A DNA stretch of 64,000 nucleotides from Sorex araneus (lineage: Eukaryota > Chordata > Mammalia > Eulipotyphla > Soricidae): contig NC_073304.1 in assembly GCF_027595985.1 (NCBI RefSeq), forward strand, positions 144,685,147-144,749,146, given 5' to 3'. The position numbers and the translations under genes were made by a program. The notes below the pieces were generated by a model. It worked only from the letters and a program-made list of their open reading frames with translations, was not told the DNA's origin and did no database searches. Shown here piece by piece: positions 1 through 10,287 of this stretch. The first letter of the stretch is position 1; the number at the start of each line of letters is the position of its first letter.

Positions 1-45
1 CCCTGCCTGATGGGACTCCAAGATAACACCCACCAATTGCTTCTG

Positions 46-120
46 CCATCCAAGTACTAACCAGGCCCGACCCTGCTTAGCTTCCGAGATAAGACAAGAT
101 CAGGTGGTATGGCCATAGAC
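46..120 (-). pseudogene. 5S rRNA retropseudogene (3'-truncated, internal deletion)
   Basis: Read on the minus strand from 120, the sequence begins gtctatggccataccacc and continues through ctcggaagctaagcaggg and cgggcctggttagtac to ttggatgg, which is vertebrate 5S rRNA nt 1 to about 86. About 11 nt after ATACCACC are missing and the last ~35 nt are absent. The 17-bp repeat cccaccaattgcttctg flanks it exactly, at 29-45 and 121-137, a target-site duplication as made by the L1 endonuclease. There is no A-tail, so it resembles a tailless retropseudogene. It is not a functional 5S gene: the 3' end is gone. Identity is from recall of 5S rRNA and is strong. Confidence 0.88.
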
Positions 121-228
121 CCCACCAATTGCTTCTGGCTACTACTTAAGCCCCTTAATGGCTGTGACCCGGAGACACATAAAAGAATCTCAGAACCGAG
201 CAGCTAGCTGCAGAGATCTCTCCAGACC

Positions 229-412
229 CTGTCACTGTCACTGTCATCCCATTGCTCATTGATTTGTTTGAGCGGGCACCATAACGTCTCTCATTGAGAG
301 ACTTATTGTTACTGTTTTTGGCATATCCAATATGCATGGGTAGCTTGCCAGGCCCTGCCGTGCAGGCTCGATACTCTCAGTAGCTTGCCGGGCTCTCTGA
401 GAGGGGCAGAGC
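229..412 (-). mobile_element. Type A SINE (RTE-tailed), head-truncated
   Basis: On the minus strand this contains the type A body (gcaagctactgagagtat, then catattggatatgcc) and ends in the RTE-like tail cgagcaaatc-type sequence followed by (tgacag)n, read here as ctgtcactgtcactgtca. The tRNA-like head is missing. Confidence 0.8.
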
Positions 413-424
413 TCCAGACTCTAA

Positions 425-800
425 TTATTAAAATTTTAGAATTTCAGAAGTGTGTGGCTGGTCTTGTGGCTACATGTCATCATATGCTATTCATAATAAG
501 CAATACATAATAAATTGCCTTTGCAGCAGGTTTGAGTGGTTTTGGGGGAATTCCAAATAATAATGGTGGGACTGGTGTGGAAAGATTGAATGTAATCAAA
601 GTAGAGAGAGAGTATTGTGGAAATTGTCTACCACACAGGCAGGGGAAGGGGTGGGATGAGGGGGGATACTGGGGACTTTGGTGGTGGGAAATGCACTGGT
701 GAAGGGATGGGTGTTTGATCATTGTGTGACCAAAACTAAAACATGAAGGCTGTGTAACTGTATCTCATGGTGATTCAATAAGGAAAAACAGATTGTTAGG
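425..800 (+). mobile_element. L1 3'UTR fragment
   Basis: Matches the 3'UTR of the L1 copy ending near 38440: aaattgtctaccacacaggc, a G-rich block, gcactggtgaagggatggg, and a terminal gtgattcaataa with a short A-rich tail. No coding sequence is retained. Confidence 0.8.
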
Positions 801-2850
801 GCATATCAGTCATTTGTTGTGAATTACAAATAATAAGGCCTTGCACCAGCAAATTTTGATTTCAGAGGTCTGGGGTAGATCCTGGAAATCTTGTTCTAAA
901 AAGCTTCCTGGTGATTCTTAGTCACAGCTGGTTTGTTTCTTGATGGCCAGAGGCCTCCAGGGTAAAGGTGTCAATATGCTCAGCCTGCAGGAGTTTCGGG
1001 CTGAGTCCAGTTGTGGCAGGTCTCTAAAAGTCCCATACAGCAAAGATGAAAATTAGCCCTTTGATTATCCATACACCCCCAAGTTGATGAATGAATTTGA
1101 GTTGATATTTGAGCCAGAATGTGTGCCACTCCCACAGAACAAGTTGGCAGAAGGTCCTGTTTCTTGCCTCTTACAGCTGGCAGGCTCCAGGCAGCCTGTT
1201 CATTCCCATCATTCCCTACAGCAGACTCTCAAGGAGAGCCTACTGAATTGAACTTTTGGCTCACTAAGTTGGCTCACACCCCAGCTAGAGAAAACAGACT
1301 TATTATAAACATACAAAACTGGACTTGGGAGGTGGAGGAGAAGTTACAAGCTCTTGCCTAAGTCCATCCTGCAAAACTGACTTTTCTGTCAATGAGAACA
1401 CAGCTCTTCTTTTACTTCTTCTGTATGCTTTGGCAGTTTCAGCATGGCTGTAAAATTTATCCAAGGAAAACTGGCATTTATCTTGGGTTCACTTGCACCC
1501 TGCAAAACTGATAAACAGATGGGGGCTCACCAGGCCACAGTTAATTTGGTTAGCACTTTACAAAATACAAATGCCACCCGTTATTTCTACAGGGATTAGT
1601 TACTGCTGACTGGGAAGTTATCAGTCTGTTGTATTCTAATAGGAATGTGCACACCATTTTAAGAATCCACTTCCTAATTTTTGTGTGGTACCATTCATCA
1701 TAAAGTAGGGGCAGGGTACCCAATGAGAAAAAGGAGCTAGTTGCTGGCATTGTTAGCAATAAAGGAATAAAATAACCCTGCTAAGTTTGCATGTGCACAC
1801 ACAGAGCACTTATTCGTAAGGTTATAGAAGGGGAGAAAAAAGGGAAAGAGGAAAGAAAGAAGCCAACAAGCTCTGCTAGGGAAACTTGCAAAGATTCAGA
1901 CCAAATGTCCCACTGCACTGTCTGGGCGGTTTTTTTCCTTTTGTATTCCAGCTAAAGGCCCTGGAGGATCAGAGACCTCATCCCAGCTCTGTTTACTTTG
2001 GGAACAATCGGAGATGTATGAATAATAATGCCTCACTCTGACCATGACTAATTGAATTGCAGCCTGCAGGCTGTAGTTCTGTGGGGGCTTTGCCGGACCA
2101 GTCCATCACAGCAACTTCTCAAGTAGCTGTGGACTGTGATTGATGCAGCAGCTCTTTCCAACCAGCATCCTTGAACACCTAAGAGCTGAGATATGAACCT
2201 GCATTCTGAGTTTCTATTAACCAGAGCCTCCCAAAGAGAAGGCAAATATCAGCAGTCAAAAATGGCCTGGCAGTTTCAAAGGTGGAAGAAACATAGCAGT
2301 CCCCAACCTTTCTGCCCTCACCCGATTTTACATAAGGCTTGCCTGGGAAGAGGAAACAAGGAAGTAACAATCTGGTGACCATATACCCCTGCTGAGGTCA
2401 TACACACAAAATATTTGACTTATCTGAGGTATAATGAGAGTCCCTGCGTGGCAAAAAAAAAAATAAAGCAAAACAAGCTTAATGTGTTCTGTAAGAGGAT
2501 AAGGTTAATGCTAATATATAGACAGAAAGAAGAGCAGACGATGAGCGATGTTGAGAGCAGTGAGAACAGTCCATGCCGTGTCTATATTCTAACAATGGAT
2601 CACATGGGGACCCTAACATTCGGCTGTCCTGTTGTCTGTGCTGTTTACACAGCAGAACTGTGCAGCTGGGACACGGGGCTCAGTAGCACTTTGTTCTCAC
2701 AGCAAGAAGCTGACCCCTGGTGAACTATGCGGTTGGGCAAGCTTGTACTGCCCAGCAGTCTCTCGGTGGTCTGAACAGAGTGGAAGTTGTCCAATTACAG
2801 GGTCACTAGTTTCCATTGAAGTTAGATTTAGTCCCACTAGCTTCTACTAT
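801..2850. other. Non-coding sequence, no recognised element
   Basis: Mixed-composition DNA. Open frames here are short (100 codons or fewer) and unrelated to anything I recognise. I see no tRNA, SINE or LINE signature. Confidence 0.5.
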
Positions 2851-3870
2851 CTAAAATTTTTTAAATAAGTTTTATTTAAGGTACCGCGATTTACAACACT
2901 GCTAATGGCAGAGTTTCATGCATAAAACATCGCAGCACCACAGCCTCCACCAGGGTTTCTGCTTCTCTCCACCACCGTCCCAGCTGCCCCTGCAACCACC
3001 TTTCCCTGCGCCCTTACACTCCTGCTCAACATGGCAGAAGGTCGGAGGCAGTGAAGGGGTTGGGGGAAAACTACACACCAGTTCTCAGTTTCTGTTGCTA
3101 ATGGGCATTTTTAATTTCCCTCCTGTATTGATTTATTTATATCCAGCATATGATCATTCTGTATTATCCCTCTCCTTCTGACTCACTTCACTTAGCATAT
3201 GCTATTCAGATACATTGACCATTGCAGCAAATTGCAGAATTTTGTTTTGTGACAAAATAATATTCTCTTTTGGATACACACCAGATTCACTATCCAGTCA
3301 TCTATTTTGGAACAATTGGGGTGTTTTCCAATTTTGACTATTGATAATAGTGCAATGAACAAAAGAATATAAATGTTCTTTCTGAACAAAGTCTTTGGAT
3401 ACTTGGGGTAGATGCCAAATTGGAATTTCTGAATCATATGAAACCTTAATTCCTATATTTTATTTAAAAAAGGTGTCCATATTTTGGGACCAGAGTGATA
3501 GTGTAGGGGTTGGGCACTTGCCTGGCATGAAGGCCAACCCAACTCCAGTCCCCAGCATCCCCTATGATTCCCTGGTCGACTCCAGGAACAATTACAGAGC
3601 ACAGAACCAGGAATAAGCCCTGAGCATTGCTGAGTCTTGCCCCAAAACAAACCCCAAAACAAAAGCAATAAAACCAGCCAAACAAAAAAAGAGGTACCCA
3701 TGTTGCCATATGGTTTTCCAAAGAGGTTGAACAAGTTGACATTCCCAACAGCAGTGAAAGATGATTCTGTTTTCCCCCATATCTGCACCAATACTGTCTG
3801 TTTTTATTCTTTGTGACGTGTATTTCACCGATGTGAGATGATATCTCATTTTGATTTGCATTTCCGGTCT
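2850..3870 (-). mobile_element. Old L1 3' end (ORF2 C-terminus and 3'UTR)
   Basis: Minus-strand L1. The left end has an A-rich 3' terminus and old-type 3'UTR. From about 3180 to 3475 and 3700 to 3870 come the usual ORF2 C-terminal blocks (on the plus strand: cacttagcatatgctattc, ccagtcatctattttggaac, gtgagatgatatctcatt). A type B SINE splits it at 3476-3695. Divergence is clearly higher than in the L1 at 9825-15951. Confidence 0.8.
3476..3695 (+). mobile_element. Type B SINE
   Basis: tRNA-like head (gggaccagagtgatagtgta), decayed B box, then the body ccccagcatcccctatgatt and an A-rich tail (ccccaaaacaaaccccaaaac). It is inserted in the old L1; degenerate flanking repeats aggtgtccatat / aggtacccatgt look like its target duplication. 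Confidence 0.8.
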
Positions 3871-4904
3871 ATATGCTAATTACCAATGTAGTATGCATAA
3901 ATTTCTAATATGTGTAAATTTCTTAACTATATTTTTCCAATAGTAATGAGATCATTTCTGCTCATTTCTAAACTTTATAAAATAAATGATATTTTATACT
4001 TATAAATAAGTGAATCTTGTACTGGACTAAACACACAGGAAGATAGGTGAGGAGAATGGTAGTTTCCCATGCTTGAACCAAATGTGAATATTTTCAATCC
4101 TTCAAATCCAGGCTGTTAGAGCATTTTAGTCCTGATTTCCAATCCCCAGCCCGACAAAGTAAATAAGCAGTATGACCACCCTGGCGCAGGCAGCACTCCT
4201 GGGGTTAAGATATTCCACCAAAATCCCGGAGCTCTTTCTTAGCTGATATTCATGGCCACTATTGTGCTTTGAATACCAAACAAAGGGAAACAGAGCTTGC
4301 TTAGTGGCTGCAATAGGGAGGGGAAGGGCCTAGGGAAGGGGATAGGGGGCGCATTTAGCCTTGCAATTTGTATTTAGAAAATAAATATTCCAAACCCTTG
4401 CCTGGAAGCCAGATTCTTTCCTTTGTTATGAGGCAGGAGAGTTTATTATAACAGAAAACAGAAACCCATTTAATTTATAAAAAGGCTTCAGAATAGCCTG
4501 ACTGGATCTGAGACTTTCTACAGTCTCTTACCCACCTTCTGGTGCAGATACAAGCGGGTGAAATGCACTGAACAATTGAGGGGCTCTAAAAGGAAGCACT
4601 GCCCAGTGTCTTCACCACCCCAATTATTATATGTTCACACTTAGTATCAAGATGTCATCTACATGCCTTGATCACTCTACCAGTTCTAAGATGACTCAAA
4701 GTGGGTATCTAGTGAGAAAAGTTATCTGGATATACAAAAGATCTCCAGGGAAGATGGGAGGAGCTTAAAGAGGTCTGAAAATAAAGAATAATGGAAAACA
4801 AAGGTACATGTCTGTCACTGCACAACTGTCACTGGGAATGCCTGCCTGGCTTCATTAAACCTGAAAAGCTAAAAAAACAGAACTTCCCCTATCAACATTT
4901 TTGA
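3871..4904. other. AT-rich non-coding sequence
   Basis: No recognisable coding region, RNA gene or element. Contains short A- and T-rich stretches only. Confidence 0.5.
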
Positions 4905-5155
4905 GGGGCTGGGTGGGATTTTGGAGATCAAACCCAAGACCTTGAACATGCAAAGCAAACACACTCCTGCTGCATTACACCCCTGACTTACTGCCAGCTC
5001 TTTTTATTTTTGTTTTGTTTTGGGCCAAACCCAGTGGTGCTCAGGCATCATTCCTGGCTCAGGGAGCTGTATGGCCTGTGAAGTATTGAACATGAGCTGG
5101 CCATGTGGGAGGCAAGCAGCAAGCACTTCACCTATTCTATCTCTCCAACCCACTG
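4905..5155 (-). mobile_element. Type B SINE copies, minus strand
   Basis: 4990-5155 reads as a minus-strand type B SINE: a T-rich tail (tttgttttgttttgggcc), acccagtggtgctcaggc, and the head ending ttctatctctccaaccc. 4905-4985 (tcaaacccaagaccttga...) resembles a second, decayed SINE head in the same orientation. Confidence 0.7.
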
Positions 5156-5199
5156 TCAAATATAACAGTTTGACAAGTGAAACTGTCTTAGAAATAGAA

Positions 5200-5490
5200 G
5201 AATTTAGACGACGTGACAGCAATAGTACAGCATGTAGGGAGTTTGCCTTGCTGGTGGCTGACCCAGGTTTCATCCCTGAGATATCATACAGTTCCAAGAG
5301 CAACAGCAAAAGTTTTTCCTAAGTGCAGAACCAAGAGTATATCCTGAGCACTGGAGGTTATGGCTCCAAAAACAAAATCAAAACAAAACATAGAAGAATT
5401 TGGGACTAAGTATATGGTAGAACGTATGACTGTGACACTGGGTTCAATCCCTGTCACCGCAAAGATAATGATAAACAATATTAGAAAAAT
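5200..5490 (+). mobile_element. Type B SINE plus second SINE head
   Basis: 5200-5387 has an A-box-like tagtacagcatgtaggg, gctgacccaggtttcatc as B box, a body with aagtgcagaaccaagagt and an A-rich tail. 5395-5480 (gtatggtagaacgtatg-like, then gggttcaatccctgtcac) looks like a separate truncated head. With the minus copy at 4990-5155 it forms an inverted pair. Confidence 0.65.
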
Positions 5491-5544
5491 AATGATAATT
5501 TATTATTCTTTCCGTGTACTGTTACCTGAATAATGTTCCAGTGT

Positions 5545-5645
5545 TTCAAATTTATTTTATTTCTCCAAACAATCTGAAGGTAGATGTTATTATTATCCAA
5601 CACTGCAAAGGAAATAGACAACATGCAAAGAAATAAGTTCCACTC
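5545..5645 (+). repeat. Possible MIR-type ancient SINE fragment
   Basis: The stretch caatctgaaggtagatgttattattatccaacact resembles the conserved core of mammalian MIR elements (gtaggta-ctattattatccc-type motif). Short and weak; it could be chance similarity. Confidence 0.3.
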
Positions 5646-5822
5646 TAGGTAGTCTGGGTCTGTCTGTCCCCTGGGAGCCCTGCACTCAGCCCAGCAGGGA
5701 TGCACTGCACTCTGGCTCTGGAATTATGCTCAGATGTTCGAGCATATTTACAGACTTAAAAGGCAGTCAAGATGGAGGCCATTTAATCACTGAAGATTTT
5801 GAATACAGAGATTATTAGATAC

Positions 5823-5946
5823 ACCAGGATTGTCTTAAAAGGCCTCTTATTTTCCTAGTTTTGGACAACTCATAATAAAGACAAGATATTGGCAAGGCCT
5901 TCAGATGATAAACCAACTTTCTGTATTCTATGATAAGGAGCATGAT
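5823..5946 (+). repeat. Left copy of 124-bp duplication flanking the RTE LINE
   Basis: 124 bp that recur at 7320-7443 with the same length and only four substitutions. They abut the RTE element exactly on both sides, so they read as an unusually long target-site duplication. Confidence 0.85.
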
Positions 5947-7307
5947 GGAAAACCAGTAGGACCGTTCTGTTGTACAAGAAGGGAGACATCCACAACATTG
6001 GCAACTATCGCCCAATCTGCCTGCTGTCTGTCGTCTACAAGTTGTTCACTCATGTCATCCTGAATAGAATAGGCAGAACACTAGGTGAAGGACAAACATG
6101 CGAGCAAGCCGGGTTCTGAAGGGGATTCAGCATGATCAACCATATCCACACAGTGACCAAACTCATTGAAATTTCACGAGAGTTCAAGATGCTGCTCTAA
6201 CATTCATTGACCTAAAGAAGGCCTTCGATTCTGTTGAGACTGAGGCAGTCATCAAAGCCCTAGCCAAACAGGGCATTCAAACTCAGTATATCAAAAAACT
6301 CCGCGAGCTGTATTGTGGATTCACCACCAGGATCTCACCATTCTACAAGGAAGTGATCATTGATGTAAAGAGAGGGGTGTGGCAGGGTGATACCATTTCA
6401 CTGAAACTCTCCAGTGCCACCCTTGAGAACATCATGCAAGACTGGAATGGGAAGGAATGGGAGTGAAGATAGACGGTCGGCAATTACACTACCTCTGCTT
6501 TGCTGATGACATCATACTCATAACGCCAAACATTAGCCAAGTGGCACAAATGCTGGCCAACTTCGACCACGAGTGTAGAAAGGGTGATTGCAGCTGAATC
6601 TCAACAAGACAATGTTCATGAAAAACAAGCTGGTCCCTGAAGCTCCATTTGCTCTCAATGGAACGAACATCTTTGAATGCAGCAGCTATGTGTACCTGGG
6701 TCGAGAAATCAACATGAGGAATGACTTGGTGCCAGAACTGCGCAGGAGGAAGAGAGCAGCATGGAATGTGTTCAAGAGTGGTTAAAGAGGACGAAGAACC
6801 TCCGACTCCGGGCACTTCTTTTTGATTCCACCGTTCTTCCTGTACTAACATAGGCCTCAGAGACCTGGGCCCTATGCAAACAGGATGAGAATGCTATTAG
6901 GGTATTCCAAAGAGGAATCGAAAGAGCTATGCTAGGAATATCATGTCTCACTCAAGTGAGAGAAGGAATCCGGAGTTCTGCCCCCCGTTGACGGTCAAAA
7001 ATCAGAGATGCTGTCTCGTTTGCCAAGGCATCAAAAATCCGATGGACCGGTTATGTAATGCGATTCAGAGCCGACCACTGGACTAGAGCTGTTACCGACT
7101 GGATTCCACGGTACATCAGAAGACTTCATGGCCGCCCTCCAACTAGATTATCAGATTTCTTCGTAAGATCTCTGAATGAATGATTTGAGGCTCTTCCTGT
7201 TCCTGGAGCAAGCAGATATCACTGGGCTGCACTAGCTTGCAACAGGGACAAATGGAGATGTTACTGGCGCCCACTCGAGCAAATCGAATATCAACGGGAC
7301 TACAAGT
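5946..7307 (+). pseudogene. RTE reverse-transcriptase ORF remnant
   Basis: Read across frameshifts, the translation gives W-K-T-S-R-T-V-L-L-Y-K-K-G-D then NYRPICLLS (fingers). Motif A follows as FIDLKKAFDSVE (about 6207), motif B as a degraded GVWQGDTIS (about 6375), and motif C as CFADDIILI (about 6498), where both catalytic aspartates survive. Next come VYLGREIN (thumb) and, near the C-terminus, GRPPTR-SDFF and WRPLEQI before the stop tga around 7307. Breaks: a stop in QAGF*, a ~4-bp deletion before motif A, frameshifts near 6465 and 6590, and a nonsense codon near 7181. Length fits RT plus C-terminal region only. Confidence 0.85.
7251..7300 (+). other. RTE 3'-terminal segment shared with type A SINEs
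   Basis: The block aatggagatgttactggc ... cactcgagcaaatcg ... caacggga recurs as the end of every type A SINE here, with a few substitutions. In the RTE it still encodes the ORF C-terminus. It is the candidate recognition sequence for the RTE reverse transcriptase. Confidence 0.8.
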
Positions 7308-7319
7308 GATACAAGTGAT

Positions 7320-7443
7320 ACCAGGATTGTATTAAAAGGCCTCTTGTTTTCCTAGTTTTAGACAACTCATAATAAAGACAAGATATTGGCAAGGCCTTCA
7401 GATGATAAACCAACTTTCTGTATTCTATGATAAGGACCATGAT
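7320..7443 (+). repeat. Right copy of 124-bp duplication flanking the RTE LINE
   Basis: Partner of 5823-5946. The four differences (c/a, a/g, g/a, g/c) give about 3% divergence since insertion. Confidence 0.85.
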
Positions 7444-7514
7444 TTTATGTTCCTAAGCAACTGCTTTCCAGGAAACTCCAAGCACAGCTAACTCACATGA
7501 TGAAGTTGGTACCG

Positions 7515-7675
7515 TTATTTTTAGGGGGGAAAGGAGGCATTGAGCCACACCCAGTAATGCTCAGAGGCTTGGTGGTCAGAGTACTTTGAGGAGTCCAAGG
7601 CTAGAACTTAGGCCTCTGGCATGCAGAGCACACACTCCGGCCCATTGAACTATGTTTCCAGTCTCAGTACAAGCT
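7515..7675 (-). mobile_element. Degenerate type B SINE
   Basis: Minus-strand copy: ggcattgagccacacccagt, aatgctcagaggc, then a decayed head with tgcagagcacacactccg. Followed to 8150 by AT-rich sequence with no recognised feature. Confidence 0.55.
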
Positions 7676-8154
7676 ATTTGAGACTATATTGAAATTTTAA
7701 CTGACATATTCTGTTTACTTCGTAATCCTACATTCTATTCTATAAAAAAAAAACTTTATAAACATACATTCAAGAATGATTGCTATGTCCTTCCTTGAAA
7801 TAGCAAAAATTAAAAAACTTAGAAATAATCTTCCAGCTTATTGTTGAAATAATTATTTTTTCTGTATTAGACATCTACTAAAAACAACAATATATGCCTA
7901 TGTAATCTAAAACAGAAAACTATCTTAATGTTTTATTAACTTAATCAAAAAACACAGAGGAAAAATATTTTTATAAGATGCAATTTCACAAATAGAAGTC
8001 ATTCAGGGGTGCTCATGAACAGTATTTTAAAGGCAAATATTCTAATGAATGGTTACCTCTGGGATGGAGATCAGAGGAATGACTCACTATCTGTGCTTTT
8101 CCTATCTTCATTCTTCAAATGCTTATCTCTTAACGGATATATTTTAAATTTATT

Positions 8155-8310
8155 TTTTAGTTTGGGGGCCAAACCCAGTGGTCATCAGGGTTTACTCTGT
8201 TTCTGTGCTCAGGGATCACTCCTAGAGTTGCCTGGGCACTGCCAGGAGTGACTTCTGAATACAGACCCAGGAGTAATCCCTAAGCACAGCTAGGTATAGA
8301 AAAAAAAGGG
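8155..8310. mobile_element. Type B SINE halves in inverted arrangement
   Basis: 8155-8230 reads as the minus-strand SINE 3' half (gggggccaaacccagtggtc, tgctcagggatcactcct). 8231-8310 reads as the plus-strand 3' half (gcactgccaggagtgac, cccaggagtaatcccta, A-rich tail). Two fragments therefore meet head to head. Confidence 0.6.
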
Positions 8311-8334
8311 AAAGAAAAGTTTAAAAAACTAAAA

Positions 8335-8505
8335 CAGGAATAGAGATATAGTAGAGTGGGTAAGCATTTGACTTGCACACAGACAACCCAACTTTGATCC
8401 CTGGCACCACATCTGTACCCCTAAACCCTGCTAGGAGTAGTTCCTGAGCTCAGAACCAGGAGCAATTCCCAAACACAGCCAGATGTGGTCCAGAAAACAA
8501 AATAC
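8335..8505 (+). mobile_element. Type B SINE
   Basis: Head agagatatagtagagtgggt, B-box region caactttgatccctggcacc, body ctaggagtagttcctgagc and a short A-rich tail. Moderately diverged. Confidence 0.7.
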
Positions 8506-9808
8506 TTTTTCAAAGAGTTACACAGCCCCTAATTTAAGAAACTAGGTTATATTCTTTTTATCAGTGTGTGTTTTTCATTAGTCAAAATATAATTAATATT
8601 CCCCTTTTCCTGCTACTCTGATGTGCATAATTAAAGAACAAATTAGTCCTCTTTGTTCAGAGAGTCCATATTTTTGACTTGAGTGAGTAGCTAAAATTCA
8701 TGTGTAATCCCCAAAGCAACATTGCCAGAACTTTCATGATTTGCAGACACACATAGTTACCTCAACTACACACCCACGCACAGGTTGGACAAGGTCACTG
8801 GGACTCCCTGTTTCAGTCACAGTCACAGTCTCTTTATTGTTGATTTTTGGCACTTTGCTACATTTTGGTGTCCTTTCTCTGTTTTAAAAGACCCCAAAGC
8901 ATAGTGTCACAGTGCTGTCTGCTTTCTTAAGCACAAGCTGTAATGTATCTTATAGAGAAAATGGACGTGTAAGTTCATTCAGATGTGAGTTATAGTTCCA
9001 CTAGCTATGAGTTCAGTGCAAATGGGTCAATAACACACACACTCATATGCTCATATACGCATATGTATTATATAGTGCCTTCTTTGTTGATTAACCACAA
9101 CATTCATCCAGTGAATTTATGTAGTAATCAGTTAATGGAAGTATGACCAAGGGCTATAGGAACTATCTAAGTCTGGATTTCTTCCTAGAGCAATGAGTGT
9201 GCAAATACTAATTCCATGTTTGCACAAACATTCCAACACATAACTTCTATGAATGGCAGAAGCAATTGTGCTTCAGTTTGGATGGTCTCATTGCATATGG
9301 AGACTTCAGAGCTTCACGGCTATTCTCATACATCTTTCTGTTGGAGTCCAAAATCCAGAAATGATGAGCCAAGACTTTGACTATCATGGGTGGGCCAGAA
9401 GGTTGGATAAACAACTTTTAAAAAAATATTGTTACTGAATCATAATGAGAGACACAGCTAGAAGGTTGTTTATGATTGGGTTTCAGTCATAAAATTGAAT
9501 GACTTTATTAAGAGTACTGAAGTCCTAAACAGGCTTTGTTTTTCCTTTCCCCTCTGATCTCTACAGAAAATCCAGTCTCTTTTCATAAACTCCCATCTGT
9601 AACCTCCACTCTGGCTCTTGTCATCCTGGCTGCTGTGAAGACTCTTTAGGTGGGAAAGCTGCCCAGAGCCCAGAGTCTCATGGCATGCCCTTCTTATCAC
9701 AGTGACTGAAGACTGCCAATCACCAAAAGTCTGCCCTTTTTGAAACTCAGGATGATCCTACAAGGTTCTCCAGCTCAAGAGGTGCACTTTTCCAGTACCA
9801 GGTTTTGT
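8506..9808. other. Non-coding sequence, no recognised element
   Basis: AT-rich sequence without recognisable genes or repeats, ending at the 3' side of the large minus-strand L1. Confidence 0.5.
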
Positions 9809-10287
9809 CCATCTTAATATTTTTTTTATTATTGTTATTTTTATTTAGTGAGTCACAGTGAGGGTACAGTTACAGATTCATACATTTTGTGATTGTTTTA
9901 CCCTCATGTGGTGTTCAGGAGCCCATCTCTCCACCAGTATCCATTCACCACCACCAATGAACCCAGTTTCTCTCCCACCCCCCAGTCCCATCCCCCAACC
10001 CCGCCCCACCTCTGTGGCAGGGCATTCCAATTTGTTCTCTCTCTCTCTCCTTTTGGGTGTTGTGGTCTGCAATAGGGGTATTGAGTGGCCATCATGTTCG
10101 GTCACTAGTCCACTTTTAGCACGCATTTCCCTTGCCACGAGGGATCTCCAATCACATTTATTTGGTGTTCCATTCTCCATTTGGTATGACTTTCCCCCAG
10201 TGTGTGAGGCCAAGTTCCAAGCTATGGAGTCAACCTCCTGGTATTATATACTACTATTCTTGGGTATTAGTCTCCTACTCTGTAATT

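Larger units (their letters stand above)
5946..7319 (+). mobile_element. RTE-clade non-LTR retrotransposon, 5'-truncated
   Basis: A LINE unrelated to the surrounding L1s. It starts abruptly inside the reverse-transcriptase domain and ends directly after the ORF stop with a short tandem 3' end (acaagtgatacaagtgata) rather than poly-A, as typical of the RTE clade. 124-bp direct repeats bracket it. Its last ~50 nt match the tail of the type A SINEs. A second, shorter copy lies at 18003-18155 on the minus strand. The endonuclease domain and 5' end are missing, so it cannot be autonomous. Confidence 0.85.

Noticed and set aside
46-120. Functional 5S rRNA gene
   Set aside because: Lacks the 3' third and has an internal deletion.
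1119-1361. 80-codon frame in the unannotated left region
   Set aside because: Short and without recognisable features.
5823-7443. Reading the 124-bp repeats as LTRs
   Set aside because: No TG...CA ends, no poly-A or primer-binding signals, and the enclosed element is a non-LTR RTE type.
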